A DNA stretch of 64,000 bases from Geobacter sp. (GCA_003490025.1 DNJC01000145.1:43278-107277); one strand, 5' to 3'. Shown: positions 51,230-60,879, counted from the first letter of the stretch. Notes: generated from the sequence alone by a model not told the origin. Numbers and translations: made by a program.

Positions 51230-53737
51230 ATGAAGGCAGTCATTATGGCGGGGGGCTTCGGCACCCGCATGCAACCGCTCACCTGCAACCTCCCCAAGCC
51301 GATGGTTCCGTTGATGAACCGTCCCATCATGCTCCACATCGTGGAACTCCTGAAGAAATACCAGATCACCGACCTGGTCATGCTCCTGTACCATCAGCCG
51401 AGCGTGATCAAGAACTTCTTTCGCGACGGCGCCGACCTGGGGGTCAGGATCACCTACGTGACCCCTTTGGAGGACATGGGGACGGCGGGCGCGGTGAAGT
51501 GCGCGGAGAAGTTCCTGGACGAGCGCTTCCTGATCATCTCCGGCGATCTTCTCACCGATTTCAACCTGCAGAAGGTGATCGACTTCCACGAGGCCAACAA
51601 GGCGCTGGCCACCATCACGCTCACCTCGGTCAAGGACCCGCTCCAGTTCGGCGTGGTCATCACGGACAAGGAGAAGCGGATCACCCAGTTCCTGGAGAAG
51701 CCCGGCTGGGGCGAGGTCATCTCGGATACCATCAACACCGGCATCTACGTCCTGGAGCCGGAGATCTTCAAGTACATCCCGGAAGGGGAGAACTTCGACT
51801 TCTCGCAGGACCTCTTTCCGCTGCTTCTGAAGAAGAAGTCGCCGCTCTTCGGCTTTCCGGTCAAGGGGTACTGGCGCGACATCGGGAATACCGACTCCTA
51901 CCGTGAGGCCCACCACGACATCCTGAAGGGAAAGGTGAGCGTCAAGGTGGACGAGTCGAGGAAGGAGATGGTCGGAACCGACCTCCGTATCGGCCTCGAC
52001 GTGAGGCTCGGCGAGGGTACCGTACTCGAGGGGACCGTGGTGGTGGGCGACAACTCGCAGGTGAGCCCGGGGGCCCAGATCAAGGACTCGGTGATCGGCC
52101 GCAACTGCACCATCGAGGCGGGGGTGAGGCTCTCGCGCGCGGTGGTCTGGGACAACGTGTACATAAAGAAGGGGGCCAAGATCAACGACTGCGTGATCTG
52201 CAACAACGTCAGCGTCGGCTTCGGCACCGTGATGGAGGAAGGGGGGGTGGTGGCGGACGACACCGCCATCGGCGAGGAGGCCTACATCAAGAGGGACGTC
52301 AAGATCTGGCCCCGCAAGGTGATCGAGGGGGGCGCCACCGTCACCGGGAACCTGATCTGGGGCGAGCGCTGGAAGAAGTCGCTCTTCGAGGGGGAGATGA
52401 TCAAGGGGCTCACCAACATCGAACTCACCCCGGAATTCGTGGCGAAGCTCGGCTGCGCCTACGGCACCTCCCTCCCCAAGGGGAGCCACGTCCTGGTCGG
52501 CCGCGACGCGACGCTCTCCTCCCGGATGTTGAAGCGGAGCTTCCTCGGGGGGATCCTCTCCGCCGGGGTGAACGTGCGCGACATCAGGATGGTCTCCCTC
52601 CCGATCCTGCGCTACAAGCTCCGCACCTTCGGCGAGGTGGGAGGGGTGCATTTCCGCCAGTCGATGGAGGACCCGGCGACCACCGAGATCGTCTTCCTCG
52701 ACGCCGACGGCCTCGACTTCTCCAGCTCCATGGGGAAGAACGTGGAGCGGATCTTCTACAAGGAGAACTTCCGGCGCGCCCACCACATGGAGCCGGGGGG
52801 GATCACCGAACTCCCGCAGGTGCTGGACTTCTACCGCGAGGGGTTCTTCCGGGGACTGGACCAGCAGCTGATCCGGGGGGCGGGCGCCAAGGTGGTGATC
52901 GACTTCAACCATTCCGCCGCGGGGCAGATACTCCCGCAGATCCTGAACGACCTGGGGTGCGAGGTGATCGGGCTCAACACCTACCTGGACGAGCAGCGCG
53001 GCTCCAAGAGGGCGGACGAGAAGCCGCACTCCCTGCAGCAGCTCTCGAAGATCGTGGTGACGCTGGAGGCGCGCGCCGGGTTCTGGCTCGACCCGACCGC
53101 CGAAGAGATGGTGCTCGTGGACGAGACCGGGAAGGTGTACCCCCCGGAGGAACTCCTGCCGCTCATGACGGCGCTCATGCTGAAAAGCGGCGTCAGGGGC
53201 GCCTTCGCGGTCCCCGTCTCCGCCCCGTCCATCATCGAGGAGATGGCGCTGGAGAACGGCTGCTCGGTCCGCAGGACCAAGAGCGCGGAGCGCTCCATGA
53301 TCGAGGTGGCCATCTCCCCCGAGGTGGTGCTGGCGGGATCGATGGGGGGGCGCTTCGCCTTCCCGAAGTTCCAGGCCGCCTTCGACGGCATGTTCACCAT
53401 CGCCAAGACCATCGAACTCTCCGCCGCCGCCGGCATCCCGCTTTCCCGCGTGATGAGGGACGCCCCGCGCAGATGCTTCCTGCAGGGGAAGGTCCCCTGC
53501 GTCTGGGAGAAGAAGGGTGGGATCATGCGCAAGATGAGCGAGGACAGCCTGGAGAAGGAGGCGAGCTTCATCGACGGCATCAAGGTCTCGTTCGGGCACG
53601 ACTGGGTGCTGGTGCTCCCGGACCAGTACCAGCCGGTGATCCACGTCGTGGCCGAGGCGAAGGAGCAAAAGACGGCGCAAAGGCTCCTGGAGGAGTACAT
53701 GCAGAAGGTCGAGAAGTGGAAGAAGGAGCTGCCGTAA
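51230..53737 (+). CDS. Sugar nucleotidyltransferase fused to a degenerate phosphomannomutase-like domain
   Basis: 835 residues. Nucleotidyltransferase domain 1-235: VIMAGGFGTRMQPLTCNLPK, LIISGDLLTDFN, FLEKPGWGEVISDTINTGIY. Left-handed beta helix about 245-370 (VVVGDNSQVSPGAQIKDSVI). From about 380 a phosphomannomutase/phosphoglucomutase-like region, but the phosphoserine loop is GGVHFRQSMEDP instead of a TASHNP type (near residue 470), and the DGDxDR metal loop is replaced near 620-630 (WLDPTAEEMVLVDETG). So the mutase half is probably inactive or regulatory. Likely makes GDP-mannose or NDP-glucose. Followed by GH57 and glgA. A CTTAGT/CTTAAT simple repeat (51171-51194) precedes it. Confidence 0.85.
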   Translation: MKAVIMAGGFGTRMQPLTCNLPKPMVPLMNRPIMLHIVELLKKYQITDLVMLLYHQPSVIKNFFRDGADLGVRITYVTPLEDMGTAGAVKCAEKFLDERFLIISGDLLTDFNLQKVIDFHEANKALATITLTSVKDPLQFGVVITDKEKRITQFLEKPGWGEVISDTINTGIYVLEPEIFKYIPEGENFDFSQDLFPLLLKKKSPLFGFPVKGYWRDIGNTDSYREAHHDILKGKVSVKVDESRKEMVGTDLRIGLDVRLGEGTVLEGTVVVGDNSQVSPGAQIKDSVIGRNCTIEAGVRLSRAVVWDNVYIKKGAKINDCVICNNVSVGFGTVMEEGGVVADDTAIGEEAYIKRDVKIWPRKVIEGGATVTGNLIWGERWKKSLFEGEMIKGLTNIELTPEFVAKLGCAYGTSLPKGSHVLVGRDATLSSRMLKRSFLGGILSAGVNVRDIRMVSLPILRYKLRTFGEVGGVHFRQSMEDPATTEIVFLDADGLDFSSSMGKNVERIFYKENFRRAHHMEPGGITELPQVLDFYREGFFRGLDQQLIRGAGAKVVIDFNHSAAGQILPQILNDLGCEVIGLNTYLDEQRGSKRADEKPHSLQQLSKIVVTLEARAGFWLDPTAEEMVLVDETGKVYPPEELLPLMTALMLKSGVRGAFAVPVSAPSIIEEMALENGCSVRRTKSAERSMIEVAISPEVVLAGSMGGRFAFPKFQAAFDGMFTIAKTIELSAAAGIPLSRVMRDAPRRCFLQGKVPCVWEKKGGIMRKMSEDSLEKEASFIDGIKVSFGHDWVLVLPDQYQPVIHVVAEAKEQKTAQRLLEEYMQKVEKWKKELP

Positions 53738-53804
53738 GGCGATCCGCCCGCGGCGGGAACAGTGCGGCGGCAGGCGCCAGGCTCGCCGCACCCAAAGAGG
53801 TAAC

Positions 53805-56030
53805 ATGACCGAGCCGTTGTACGTCTCCTTCCTGTGGCACATGCACCAGCCCTTCTACAAGGATCCGGTCCGGGGGGAGTACGTCCTCCCCTGGGTCTAC
53901 CTGCATGCGGTGAAGGACTACTACGACATGCCGGCCATAGTCGACGCGGCGCCGGGCGCGAGGGTCGTCTTCAACCTGGTCCCCTCGCTTTTGGAGCAGA
54001 TCATCGACTACGCCTCCGGCGAGGCGGTCGATCCCTTCCTGCTGCGGGCCCGCATGTCGCCGGCGGAGATGGGGGAGATGGACAAGCTCTTCATCCTGGA
54101 GAACTTCTTCTCCGCCAACCGGCAGCGGATGATCGAGCCGCACAGGCGCTACCGCGAGCTCTACGCGCTTGCCGGAGACGGCGCCCCGGGGAGCCCGTCC
54201 GAGAGGATCGCCCGCCTGAGCGACCAGGACTTTCTGGACCTGCAGGTCTGGTTCTACCTCTCCTGGACCGGCGAGGCGGCCCGCCGGCGCTTCCCGCTCT
54301 TCCTGGAGCTGATTCGCAAGGGAGAGGGGTTCACCGCGGCGGACAAGCTCCTCCTTCTGGAGACCCAGCGCGAGCTGATCGGGGAGATCATCCCGCTCTA
54401 CAAGCGGCTGCACGAGGAGGGGAAGGTGGAACTCTCCGTCACGCCGTACTTCCACCCGATCCTCCCCCTTTTGTGCGACACTCGCATCGCCCGGGTCGCC
54501 ATGCCCAAGGCGAACCTCCCGAGCATCCCCTACCGCTACCCGGAGGACGCCCGGGGGCAGGTGGCCTACGGCATCGAGACCTTCGAGAAGCTCTTCGGCT
54601 TCACCCCGAAAGGGATGTGGCCCTCGGAGGGGTCGGTGAGCGACGAGGCGCTCGCCATCATGGCGGAGAAGGGGATCTCCTGGACCGCCTCGGACGAGTG
54701 GGTGCTGTCGCAGACCCTCCCGGGGGGGCTGGGGCGCGAGCGCGAGGCGCTCTACCACCCGTACAGCTTCCGGCGCGGTGAGCGCGACATCGCCCTGTTC
54801 TTCCGGGACCAGGGGCTTTCCGACCTGATCGGCTTCACCTATTCCCAGTGGGAGACGGAGCGGGCCGTGGCGGACTTCGTCGGGAAGCTGAGGGAGGTGC
54901 GGCAGCGCTGCCGCACGGCCTGCGTGGTCCCGGTGATCCTCGACGGGGAGAACGCCTGGGAGTACTACCCGGAGAACGGCCTTCCCTTTCTTTCCAAGCT
55001 CTACGCGGCGATCGAGCAGACCCCCGGGCTCGCGGCGGCCACCTTCTCCGAGGTGCTGGAACTCGTCCCGGAGAGGCACCCCCTGGGGCACGTGCACCCC
55101 GGCTCCTGGATCAACGCCAATTACGGCATCTGGATCGGGCACCCCGAGGAGAACCTCGGCTGGGAGTACATCGCCAAGGCGCGGGCGGCGGCCGTGCGTG
55201 GAAACCCGGAGGTGGCGAGCCTTTTGTCCGGCGGCGAAAGCCGCGACGAGACGGCCAGGCTGGCCTGCAAGGCGCTCTATGCGGCCCAGGGGAGCGACTG
55301 GTTCTGGTGGTACGGGGACGACCACTACTCCCCCCACTCCGGGAGCTTCGACCTCCTCTTCAGAAGCCATCTCATGAACGTCTACCAGCTCCTCGCGCTG
55401 GAGATCCCGAGCGAGCTCAAGGCGCCGATCAAGAAACAGTTCCCGGCAGGTTTCGTCCGGGCTCCCGCCGCCTTCATAACGCCGGCCATGACGGGGGTGG
55501 CGAGCGACTACTTCGAGTGGCTCGCCGCGGGGCTCTACGACCTCACCAAGCTTTCCTCCGCCATGCATGCGGCGGAGGGGCTTTTGCAGTCGTTCTTCTA
55601 CGGCTTCGACCTGAACTTCTTCTACTTCCGGATCGACGGCGTGCATTCGCTGGATAAAACCCTGCAACAGGAAGACCGGCTCTGGCTGCACCTTTCGCAC
55701 CGCGGCGAGCTGAGGCTGGAGATGGAGCTTGGCTCCGGCGAGCGCCGGCTGCAGTCGAGGACGGACCTGGGGTGGCAGGAGACCGGGATCGCGGCGCGCT
55801 ACAGCATCGGCCGGATCGCCGAGGCGCGCGTGCCGCTCTCTCCCCTGGGGCTTTGCGCCGGGGACCAGGTCGAGGCGTATTTCACCATCACCCGCGGCGG
55901 CACGCAACTCGGGCGCTGGCCCTTTGACGCGACGCTCACGCTCTCCTATGCGGGCCCCGAGCTGGGGCTGGAACTGGGGCTGGAGCCGCCGCCGGCCTCG
56001 ATGGTCCCGGGTTCGGAATCTCATGAATAA
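53805..56030 (+). CDS. Glycoside hydrolase family 57 protein
   Basis: 741 residues. GH57 conserved regions: YVSFLWHMHQPFYKD (region 1), FHPILPLL (region 2), MWPSEGSVSDEAL with the nucleophile Glu275 (region 3), VVPVILDGENAWEYY with Asp380 (region 4), and SWINANYGIWIG. The C-terminal 130 residues form a beta-rich domain. Acts on alpha-1,4-glucans as amylase, 4-alpha-glucanotransferase or branching enzyme; which one cannot be settled by eye. ATG 53805 follows AGAGG. Between the nucleotidyltransferase and glgA. Confidence 0.9.
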   Translation: MTEPLYVSFLWHMHQPFYKDPVRGEYVLPWVYLHAVKDYYDMPAIVDAAPGARVVFNLVPSLLEQIIDYASGEAVDPFLLRARMSPAEMGEMDKLFILENFFSANRQRMIEPHRRYRELYALAGDGAPGSPSERIARLSDQDFLDLQVWFYLSWTGEAARRRFPLFLELIRKGEGFTAADKLLLLETQRELIGEIIPLYKRLHEEGKVELSVTPYFHPILPLLCDTRIARVAMPKANLPSIPYRYPEDARGQVAYGIETFEKLFGFTPKGMWPSEGSVSDEALAIMAEKGISWTASDEWVLSQTLPGGLGREREALYHPYSFRRGERDIALFFRDQGLSDLIGFTYSQWETERAVADFVGKLREVRQRCRTACVVPVILDGENAWEYYPENGLPFLSKLYAAIEQTPGLAAATFSEVLELVPERHPLGHVHPGSWINANYGIWIGHPEENLGWEYIAKARAAAVRGNPEVASLLSGGESRDETARLACKALYAAQGSDWFWWYGDDHYSPHSGSFDLLFRSHLMNVYQLLALEIPSELKAPIKKQFPAGFVRAPAAFITPAMTGVASDYFEWLAAGLYDLTKLSSAMHAAEGLLQSFFYGFDLNFFYFRIDGVHSLDKTLQQEDRLWLHLSHRGELRLEMELGSGERRLQSRTDLGWQETGIAARYSIGRIAEARVPLSPLGLCAGDQVEAYFTITRGGTQLGRWPFDATLTLSYAGPELGLELGLEPPPASMVPGSESHE

Positions 56031-56108
56031 TTTATTGTAGAAATACCTTTACCTATTTCTCTAATTAATCTAAAATAGCTTATAATTCCGAGGTCTTAGA
56101 GGTTTTAC

Positions 56109-57569
56109 ATGAAGATTTTGTTCGTAGCGTCCGAGGTCACCCCCTTTGCCAAGACCGGAGGTCTGGCGGACGTGGCCGGCGCGCTCCCCAAGACGCTCAA
56201 GGCCCACGGTCACGACGTGAGGATCATGATGCCCTTCTACTCGGTGGTTGAGAAGGGGGGCATGGCCGTCAGGAAGGGGCGCAAGAGCGCCTCGGTCATC
56301 ATCGACGGCGTCGAGAAGAAGGGGTTCCTGCGCCAGGCTTCGCTCGGGGAGATCCCGGTTTACCTCATCGAGAACAAGGAGTACTTCGCCAGGGAGGAAC
56401 TCTACGGCACCCCGAGCGGCGACTATCCGGACAACGCCCAGCGTTTTTCCTTTTTCTGCCGCTGCGTGCTGGAACTCCTGAAGAAGATGGACTTCCGCCC
56501 CGACATCATCCACTGCCACGACTGGCAGACGGCGCTGATCCCGCACTACCTGAAGCACGAGAGAAAGCACGATCCCTTCTTCGCTAAGACCGGCGTCATC
56601 TTCACCATCCATAACCTCGCCTACCAGGGGCTCTTCCCGCCCGAGGCGCTGGCGACCATGGGGCTCTCCAAGGAGTGCTTCACCATCGACGGTCTGGAGT
56701 TCTACGGCAAGGTCAACCTGCTCAAGGGGGGGATAGTGACCGCCGACCTGGTCACCACCGTCTCCGAGGCGTACTGCCGCGAGATCCAGACGCCGGAGAT
56801 GGGGTGCGGACTGCACGGGGTACTGCAGAACAGGAAGGACGACCTCGTCGGCATACTGAACGGGCTCGATTACGACGAATGGAACCCGGCCATGGACAAG
56901 GAGATCATGAAGAACTACAGCCATGCCTCCCTGTCCGGCAAGATGGTGGACAAGATCGGCCTGCAGAGGCTGATGGGTCTTGTCAGCGCACCCGAGATCC
57001 CGCTCTTCGGCATGGTGTCGCGCATGGTGGCGCAGAAGGGGTTCGACCTGATCGCGGAGGTTCTCCCGACCATGGCCAAGGCGCCGATGCAGTTCGTGCT
57101 CCTGGGCAACGGCGAGGAGCGCTACCTGAAGGCGTTCAAGGAGATAAAGGCCGCGGGCGCACGCAACATCTCCTTCAATAGCGGCTTCGACCATTCCCTG
57201 GCCCCGAAGATCTACGCCGGGAGCGACATGTTCCTGATGCCCTCCTTCTTCGAGCCGTGCGGGCTCGGGCAGTTGATCGCGATGCGCTACGGCACCGTCC
57301 CGGTGGCGCGCAGGACCGGCGGGCTTGCCGACAGCGTGTTCGATCCGCAGGACGCCGACAAGACCCCCAACGGTTTCCTGTTCGAGGAGTACACCCCGGA
57401 GGCGCTCTGGGAGGCGATGAGCCGGGCCATGACGGCGTACCAGGACAAGGTGTTCTGGAAAAAGCTCATGCGACGCGGCATGAGCAGCGACTATTCCTGG
57501 CAGAACTCGGTGAACAAGTACCTGGAGCTTTACCGGAGGGCGTTGGCGCGCAAGGGAGGTGAAGCGTGA
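56109..57569 (+). CDS. glgA: Glycogen (starch) synthase
   Basis: 486 residues, GT5. KTGGLADVAGALPKTL (residues 16-31) binds ADP-glucose; IHCHDWQTALIPHYL; C-terminal FFEPCGLGQLIAMRYGTVPV with the acidic donor-site residue, then RRTGGLADSV. Elongates alpha-1,4-glucan from ADP-glucose (or UDP-glucose). ATG 56109 after AGAGG. A TATAAT at 56081-56086 may be the -10 of an own promoter in the AT-rich gap. Overlaps the acidic small ORF by GTGA. Confidence 0.95.
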   Translation: MKILFVASEVTPFAKTGGLADVAGALPKTLKAHGHDVRIMMPFYSVVEKGGMAVRKGRKSASVIIDGVEKKGFLRQASLGEIPVYLIENKEYFAREELYGTPSGDYPDNAQRFSFFCRCVLELLKKMDFRPDIIHCHDWQTALIPHYLKHERKHDPFFAKTGVIFTIHNLAYQGLFPPEALATMGLSKECFTIDGLEFYGKVNLLKGGIVTADLVTTVSEAYCREIQTPEMGCGLHGVLQNRKDDLVGILNGLDYDEWNPAMDKEIMKNYSHASLSGKMVDKIGLQRLMGLVSAPEIPLFGMVSRMVAQKGFDLIAEVLPTMAKAPMQFVLLGNGEERYLKAFKEIKAAGARNISFNSGFDHSLAPKIYAGSDMFLMPSFFEPCGLGQLIAMRYGTVPVARRTGGLADSVFDPQDADKTPNGFLFEEYTPEALWEAMSRAMTAYQDKVFWKKLMRRGMSSDYSWQNSVNKYLELYRRALARKGGEA

Positions 57570-57739
57570 CGGTAGAGATCGACGACCTGGACGAGCTGAC
57601 CAGCGAGATCCGCAGACTCATCGAAAGCAACAAGGCATTCCTGGAGCGGGTCAGCGACGAGGATTACGATGAGGAAGGCGAGGACGAGGCAGAGCCGGAA
57701 GACGAGCCCGAGTCGGCTGAGGATTTCGAGGAACTTTGA
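57566..57739 (+). CDS. Tiny very acidic protein coupled to glgA
   Basis: 57 residues, starting at GTG 57566 which overlaps the glgA stop and has GGGAGG six bases before it. N-terminal 30 residues form a likely amphipathic helix (LDELTSEIRRLIESNKAFLE); the rest is nearly all Asp/Glu (YDEEGEDEAEPEDEPESAED). No family recognised. Translational coupling, a good ribosome-binding site and a terminator 31 bp after the stop support a real gene; possibly a regulator or partner of GlgA (inference). Confidence 0.65.
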   Translation: MTVEIDDLDELTSEIRRLIESNKAFLERVSDEDYDEEGEDEAEPEDEPESAEDFEEL

Positions 57740-57770
57740 GAAGGGGGCCAAGCGGCTCCCGCGGAAATGA

Positions 57771-57810
57771 AAAGGGCGGCACCGGGAAAATCCCCGGCGC
57801 CGCCCTTTTT
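57771..57810. terminator. Bidirectional intrinsic terminator
   Basis: AAAGGGCGGC (57771-57780) pairs with GCCGCCCTTT (57799-57808); inside, CCGGG pairs with CCCGG. T-runs on both strands (TTTTT at 57806-57810; AAAA before the stem). Ends the glgA operon and the convergent lipoprotein gene. Confidence 0.9.
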
Positions 57811-57840
57811 GGTTTTATTGTGTCTCGCTCCTTGTTGCCG

Positions 57841-58881
57841 CTACTTCGCGGGGGGAGTCTCCGGCACGATATCCCCGGAGGGGACGGCAACCGGCGCCGG
57901 CTGCGGCGCGGGAGCCGGTGCGGCCGGTGCGGCGGCCGGTGCAGTCGGTGCGGCTGCGGGTGCGGGAGCCGCGGGTGCGGCCGTCGGCGCTGCCGGGGTC
58001 GGTGCGGCTGCGGGAGCCGGAGCCGGAATGACGACCGGGGCCGGGGTCGGGGGGAGCGTCTCTTTCTCCTTCTCCTTCCAGAACAGCGGCTTGTAGGTCT
58101 TCAGCAGGGTAAGCATCTCCTCGTACTGCTTGGCGTAGATGGTCGACACCTGCGGTGCGTTGGCGATGCTGGAGGGCTCGGTCTTGGCGAAGGCGGCCGT
58201 CACGCCGGCGACGGTCTTGAATTTCACGTCCACCTTCTCGCTCAGGTTCGCCGCCGCCTCGTCGAAGTCGGGGTACTGCAGCGCGAAGAAGAGCGGATAG
58301 GAGAGGGTTGACTGCCGGAAGTTCGGGTACTCCCAGATCGTGTTCCCTTCCCGGTCGATCATCTGGGCCGTCATGATCAGGTAGTTGAAGTTGGTCTCCA
58401 GGAAGGAGAGGAAGTTGCTGGAGAAGACCTTGCCCGGCCTGGTGAGGCCGCTCACCGTCACGAAGAGGAGGGCGTCCAGGCCGTTTTCCGTCATGAGCTG
58501 CTTCAACTCGTCCTTCTTGTAGAAGTACTTGTTGTAGATGACGCCGGCGTCGTCGCGCCGCTCCTTGCTGGAGACCAGGGTCGAGAAGAGGCGGGCCGGA
58601 TCCCCTTCCACCTGCCTGACGGCGTAGAAGGTGCCGGTCGCCCTGAGGCGAGCGATCAGCTCCTTCTCGTTCTTCGCGTTGTAGGCGCGGACCAGCGCGA
58701 CTATGGCCCCCTTCTCCGGGTGCCTGATGTCGGATTCGGCGTCGGTGAAGATGGGGGCGACCCCGATGGTCTTCACCTTCTTCTCCAGGGTCTCCTGCGG
58801 GATGCTGTAGTAATTGTGCGCGCAGCCGAACATGCTGCAGGTTGCCAAGAGTAGCAGTGCTGATTTCAAAACGGTCCGCAT
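57841..58881 (-). CDS. Lipoprotein with Pro-Ala-rich C-terminal tail
   Basis: 346 residues. Lipobox CSMFGC after SALLLLATCS. Folded part to about 265: VKTIGVAPIFTDAESDIRHP, YFYKKDELKQLMTENGLDAL, LIMTAQMIDREGNTIWEYPN. The last 75 residues are low-complexity Pro/Ala (APAPAAAPTPAAPTAAPAAP and similar), likely extended. No enzyme motif found; probably an outer-membrane or periplasmic lipoprotein. Its stop is near the shared terminator. Confidence 0.8.
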   Translation of the reverse strand: MRTVLKSALLLLATCSMFGCAHNYYSIPQETLEKKVKTIGVAPIFTDAESDIRHPEKGAIVALVRAYNAKNEKELIARLRATGTFYAVRQVEGDPARLFSTLVSSKERRDDAGVIYNKYFYKKDELKQLMTENGLDALLFVTVSGLTRPGKVFSSNFLSFLETNFNYLIMTAQMIDREGNTIWEYPNFRQSTLSYPLFFALQYPDFDEAAANLSEKVDVKFKTVAGVTAAFAKTEPSSIANAPQVSTIYAKQYEEMLTLLKTYKPLFWKEKEKETLPPTPAPVVIPAPAPAAAPTPAAPTAAPAAPAPAAAPTAPAAAPAAPAPAPQPAPVAVPSGDIVPETPPAK

Positions 58882-58958
58882 GGGGTTAACGCCTCCTGTA
58901 AAGGAATTCCAACGTACATTGCCGTCTTATAGCAGAAGCTCACCTGAAGCGCCACAGC

Positions 58959-59759
58959 TTATTGCTGTTCCTCCAGCATGATGAACCCTACCTGCCGTCC
59001 GGTGTCGCCGCCGTCGCGGCGGTAGGAGAAGAAGAGTTCCTGGTTGCAGCTGACGCAGAACTCCGTTCCCTGGACCTGCGAGGCCGAAAGCCCGGCGTCG
59101 GAGAGGAGCAGCCGGTTCGCGGCGGCTAAGTCGAGCATCCATTTCCCCTCGGCATGCTCCTTAGCGACAAGATCCCAGGCCATGCCCGCTTTCTTGAATG
59201 CGTCCCGCACCGGGCGGTCCACCTCGTAGCAGCAGCCGGAGATGGAGGGGCCGATGGCGGCGAGGATGTCCTTCTTGTCGCAGCCAAAGAGGGTCACCAT
59301 CGCCTCGACGCCTTTCCCTGCGATGTTGGCGGCCGTCCCCTGCCACCCGGCGTGCAGGGCGGCAACCACCCGCTGCACCGGGTCGTGCAGCAGGACCGGT
59401 ACGCAGTCTGCGATGCAGACGGCGATGCAGATCCCCGGCTGGTTGGTGACGATGCCGTCGCATTCCAGCTTCAGGAAGTGCGAAAGCTCCGAGTTGGGGG
59501 CGTCGATCACCAGGAGGTCCGTGCCGTGCACCTGGGTCACGGTGAGGAAGTGGTCCAGCGTGGCGCCGACGCTCCGGGCGAGGAGGCTGCGGTTTCCTTC
59601 CACGTTGTGCGAGGAGTCGAGCGTGTTGCTTCCCAGGTTGAGGGAGTTGTAGGGGGGGCGGGAAACCCCCTCGTGGCGCGTGGTGAAGCCGGCTACGGCC
59701 CCCTGCGCGCCGAGTCTCGGCTTCAGGTACTGGATCTTTCCTGCTTTACACATTTCCAT
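58959..59759 (-). CDS. pgeF: YfiH/PgeF family protein (peptidoglycan editing factor, Cu-oxidase-like)
   Basis: 266 residues. GAVAGFTTRHEGVSRPPYNS, VTQVHGTDLLVID, ICIAVCIADCVPVLLHDPVQ, and VAALHAGWQGTAANIAGKGV contain the His-Cys-His metal ligands of the family; FCVSCNQELFFSYRRDGGDT ends it. E. coli YfiH removes wrongly inserted L-Ser from peptidoglycan precursors, other members oxidise phenolics or cleave purine nucleosides. ATG 59759 with AAGAGGTG upstream. Co-directional with rluD. Confidence 0.9.
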   Translation of the reverse strand: MEMCKAGKIQYLKPRLGAQGAVAGFTTRHEGVSRPPYNSLNLGSNTLDSSHNVEGNRSLLARSVGATLDHFLTVTQVHGTDLLVIDAPNSELSHFLKLECDGIVTNQPGICIAVCIADCVPVLLHDPVQRVVAALHAGWQGTAANIAGKGVEAMVTLFGCDKKDILAAIGPSISGCCYEVDRPVRDAFKKAGMAWDLVAKEHAEGKWMLDLAAANRLLLSDAGLSASQVQGTEFCVSCNQELFFSYRRDGGDTGRQVGFIMLEEQQ

Positions 59760-59813
59760 GAACGGCACCTCTTTATAGGGGTTAGGGGCTAGGGACTGGG
59801 GGCGCCCCATTTC

Positions 59814-60773
59814 CTAGTCCCTGTTTTTACTTTCCAGATATGCCACGATCCCGGCCATGTCGGGCGGGAGTTCGGTGTCGAACTCAAGGTACTTCCCGGA
59901 GACCGGGTGCAGGAAGCCGAGCGTCTTCGCGTGCAGCGCCTGCCGTCCCATCGACTTGATCATCTGCTTCAGTACCGGGTCCTGCACCCCCGAAAGCCTC
60001 CCGCCTCCGCCGTAGACCTCGTCGGCCACAAGCGGGTGCCCCGCCTCCGACATGTGCACCCTGATCTGGTGGGTGCGCCCGGTCTCGAGCTTCAGGCGGA
60101 TCAGCGTGATGCCCGGGTAGCGAGCCAGCACCCGCCAGTGGGTGACCGCCTCCTTGCCGTGGCGCGCCTTCCCGGACATCTTCTTCCGGTCGGTGGGGTG
60201 ACGGCCGATGATCGACTCGATCCGCCCCTTGTCTTCCTTGGGGCTGCCGTACACCAGCGCGAGGTAGACCCGCTTTATGGTGTGCTCCTTGAACTGCTCG
60301 GCGAGCGCGTTGTGCGCCCGGTCGCTCTTGGCTACCACCAGGGTCCCGGAGGTGTCCTTGTCGATCCTGTGCACGATCCCCGGGCGGAGTTCCCCCCCTA
60401 TGCCGGAGAGGTCCTTGCAATGGGCGAGGAGCGCGTTGACCAGCGTCCCCTCGGGGTTCCCCGCGCCCGGGTGCACCACCATCCCCGCCCCCTTGTTGAC
60501 CACCACGACCTCCGGGTCCTCGTAGAGCACCTCGATCGGGATCTCCTCGGGCTGCGGCTCGGCGGGGACCGGCGGCGGGACGATGATCGATATCCCCTCG
60601 CCACCCTTGAGCTTCAGGGCGGGTTTCTGCTTTTGACCGTTCACCGTGGCGAAGCCGGTTTCTATCAGCCTCAGCGCGGCGGAGCGTGTGATCTCGGGGA
60701 CGCTGCGCGAGATGAAGCTGTCCAGACGCTCGGGTTCGGCGTCGACGGGAAAGGTGAGCTGGATCGGTTCCAT
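59814..60773 (-). CDS. rluD: 23S rRNA pseudouridine synthase RluD family
   Basis: 319 residues. S4 domain at 14-75 (ERLDSFISRSVPEITRSAAL), catalytic domain with GIVHRIDKDTSGTLVVAKSD (catalytic Asp), then RVYLALVYG and LETGRTHQIRVHMSEAGHPL. Modifies 23S rRNA positions 1911/1915/1917 in E. coli. Start ATG 60773. The ORF is followed by an A/G repeat-like stretch (about 59770-59810: ggggttaggggctaggg) before pgeF. Confidence 0.92.
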   Translation of the reverse strand: MEPIQLTFPVDAEPERLDSFISRSVPEITRSAALRLIETGFATVNGQKQKPALKLKGGEGISIIVPPPVPAEPQPEEIPIEVLYEDPEVVVVNKGAGMVVHPGAGNPEGTLVNALLAHCKDLSGIGGELRPGIVHRIDKDTSGTLVVAKSDRAHNALAEQFKEHTIKRVYLALVYGSPKEDKGRIESIIGRHPTDRKKMSGKARHGKEAVTHWRVLARYPGITLIRLKLETGRTHQIRVHMSEAGHPLVADEVYGGGGRLSGVQDPVLKQMIKSMGRQALHAKTLGFLHPVSGKYLEFDTELPPDMAGIVAYLESKNRD

Positions 60774-60879
60774 GTTCTGACTGCTCCGGGGAGCGCAAAG
60801 GCTCCCGTAAAAAAAGCGAGGGCGCGTTTCGGTTGGAAGCGCGCCCGGGCATTGTTGTCCAAAGAGGAAGTGGTACTGC

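Noticed and set aside
51188..53842. 884-codon minus-strand frame over the nucleotidyltransferase
   Set aside because: His/Asp/Glu-rich shadow; the plus strand protein has recognised domains throughout.
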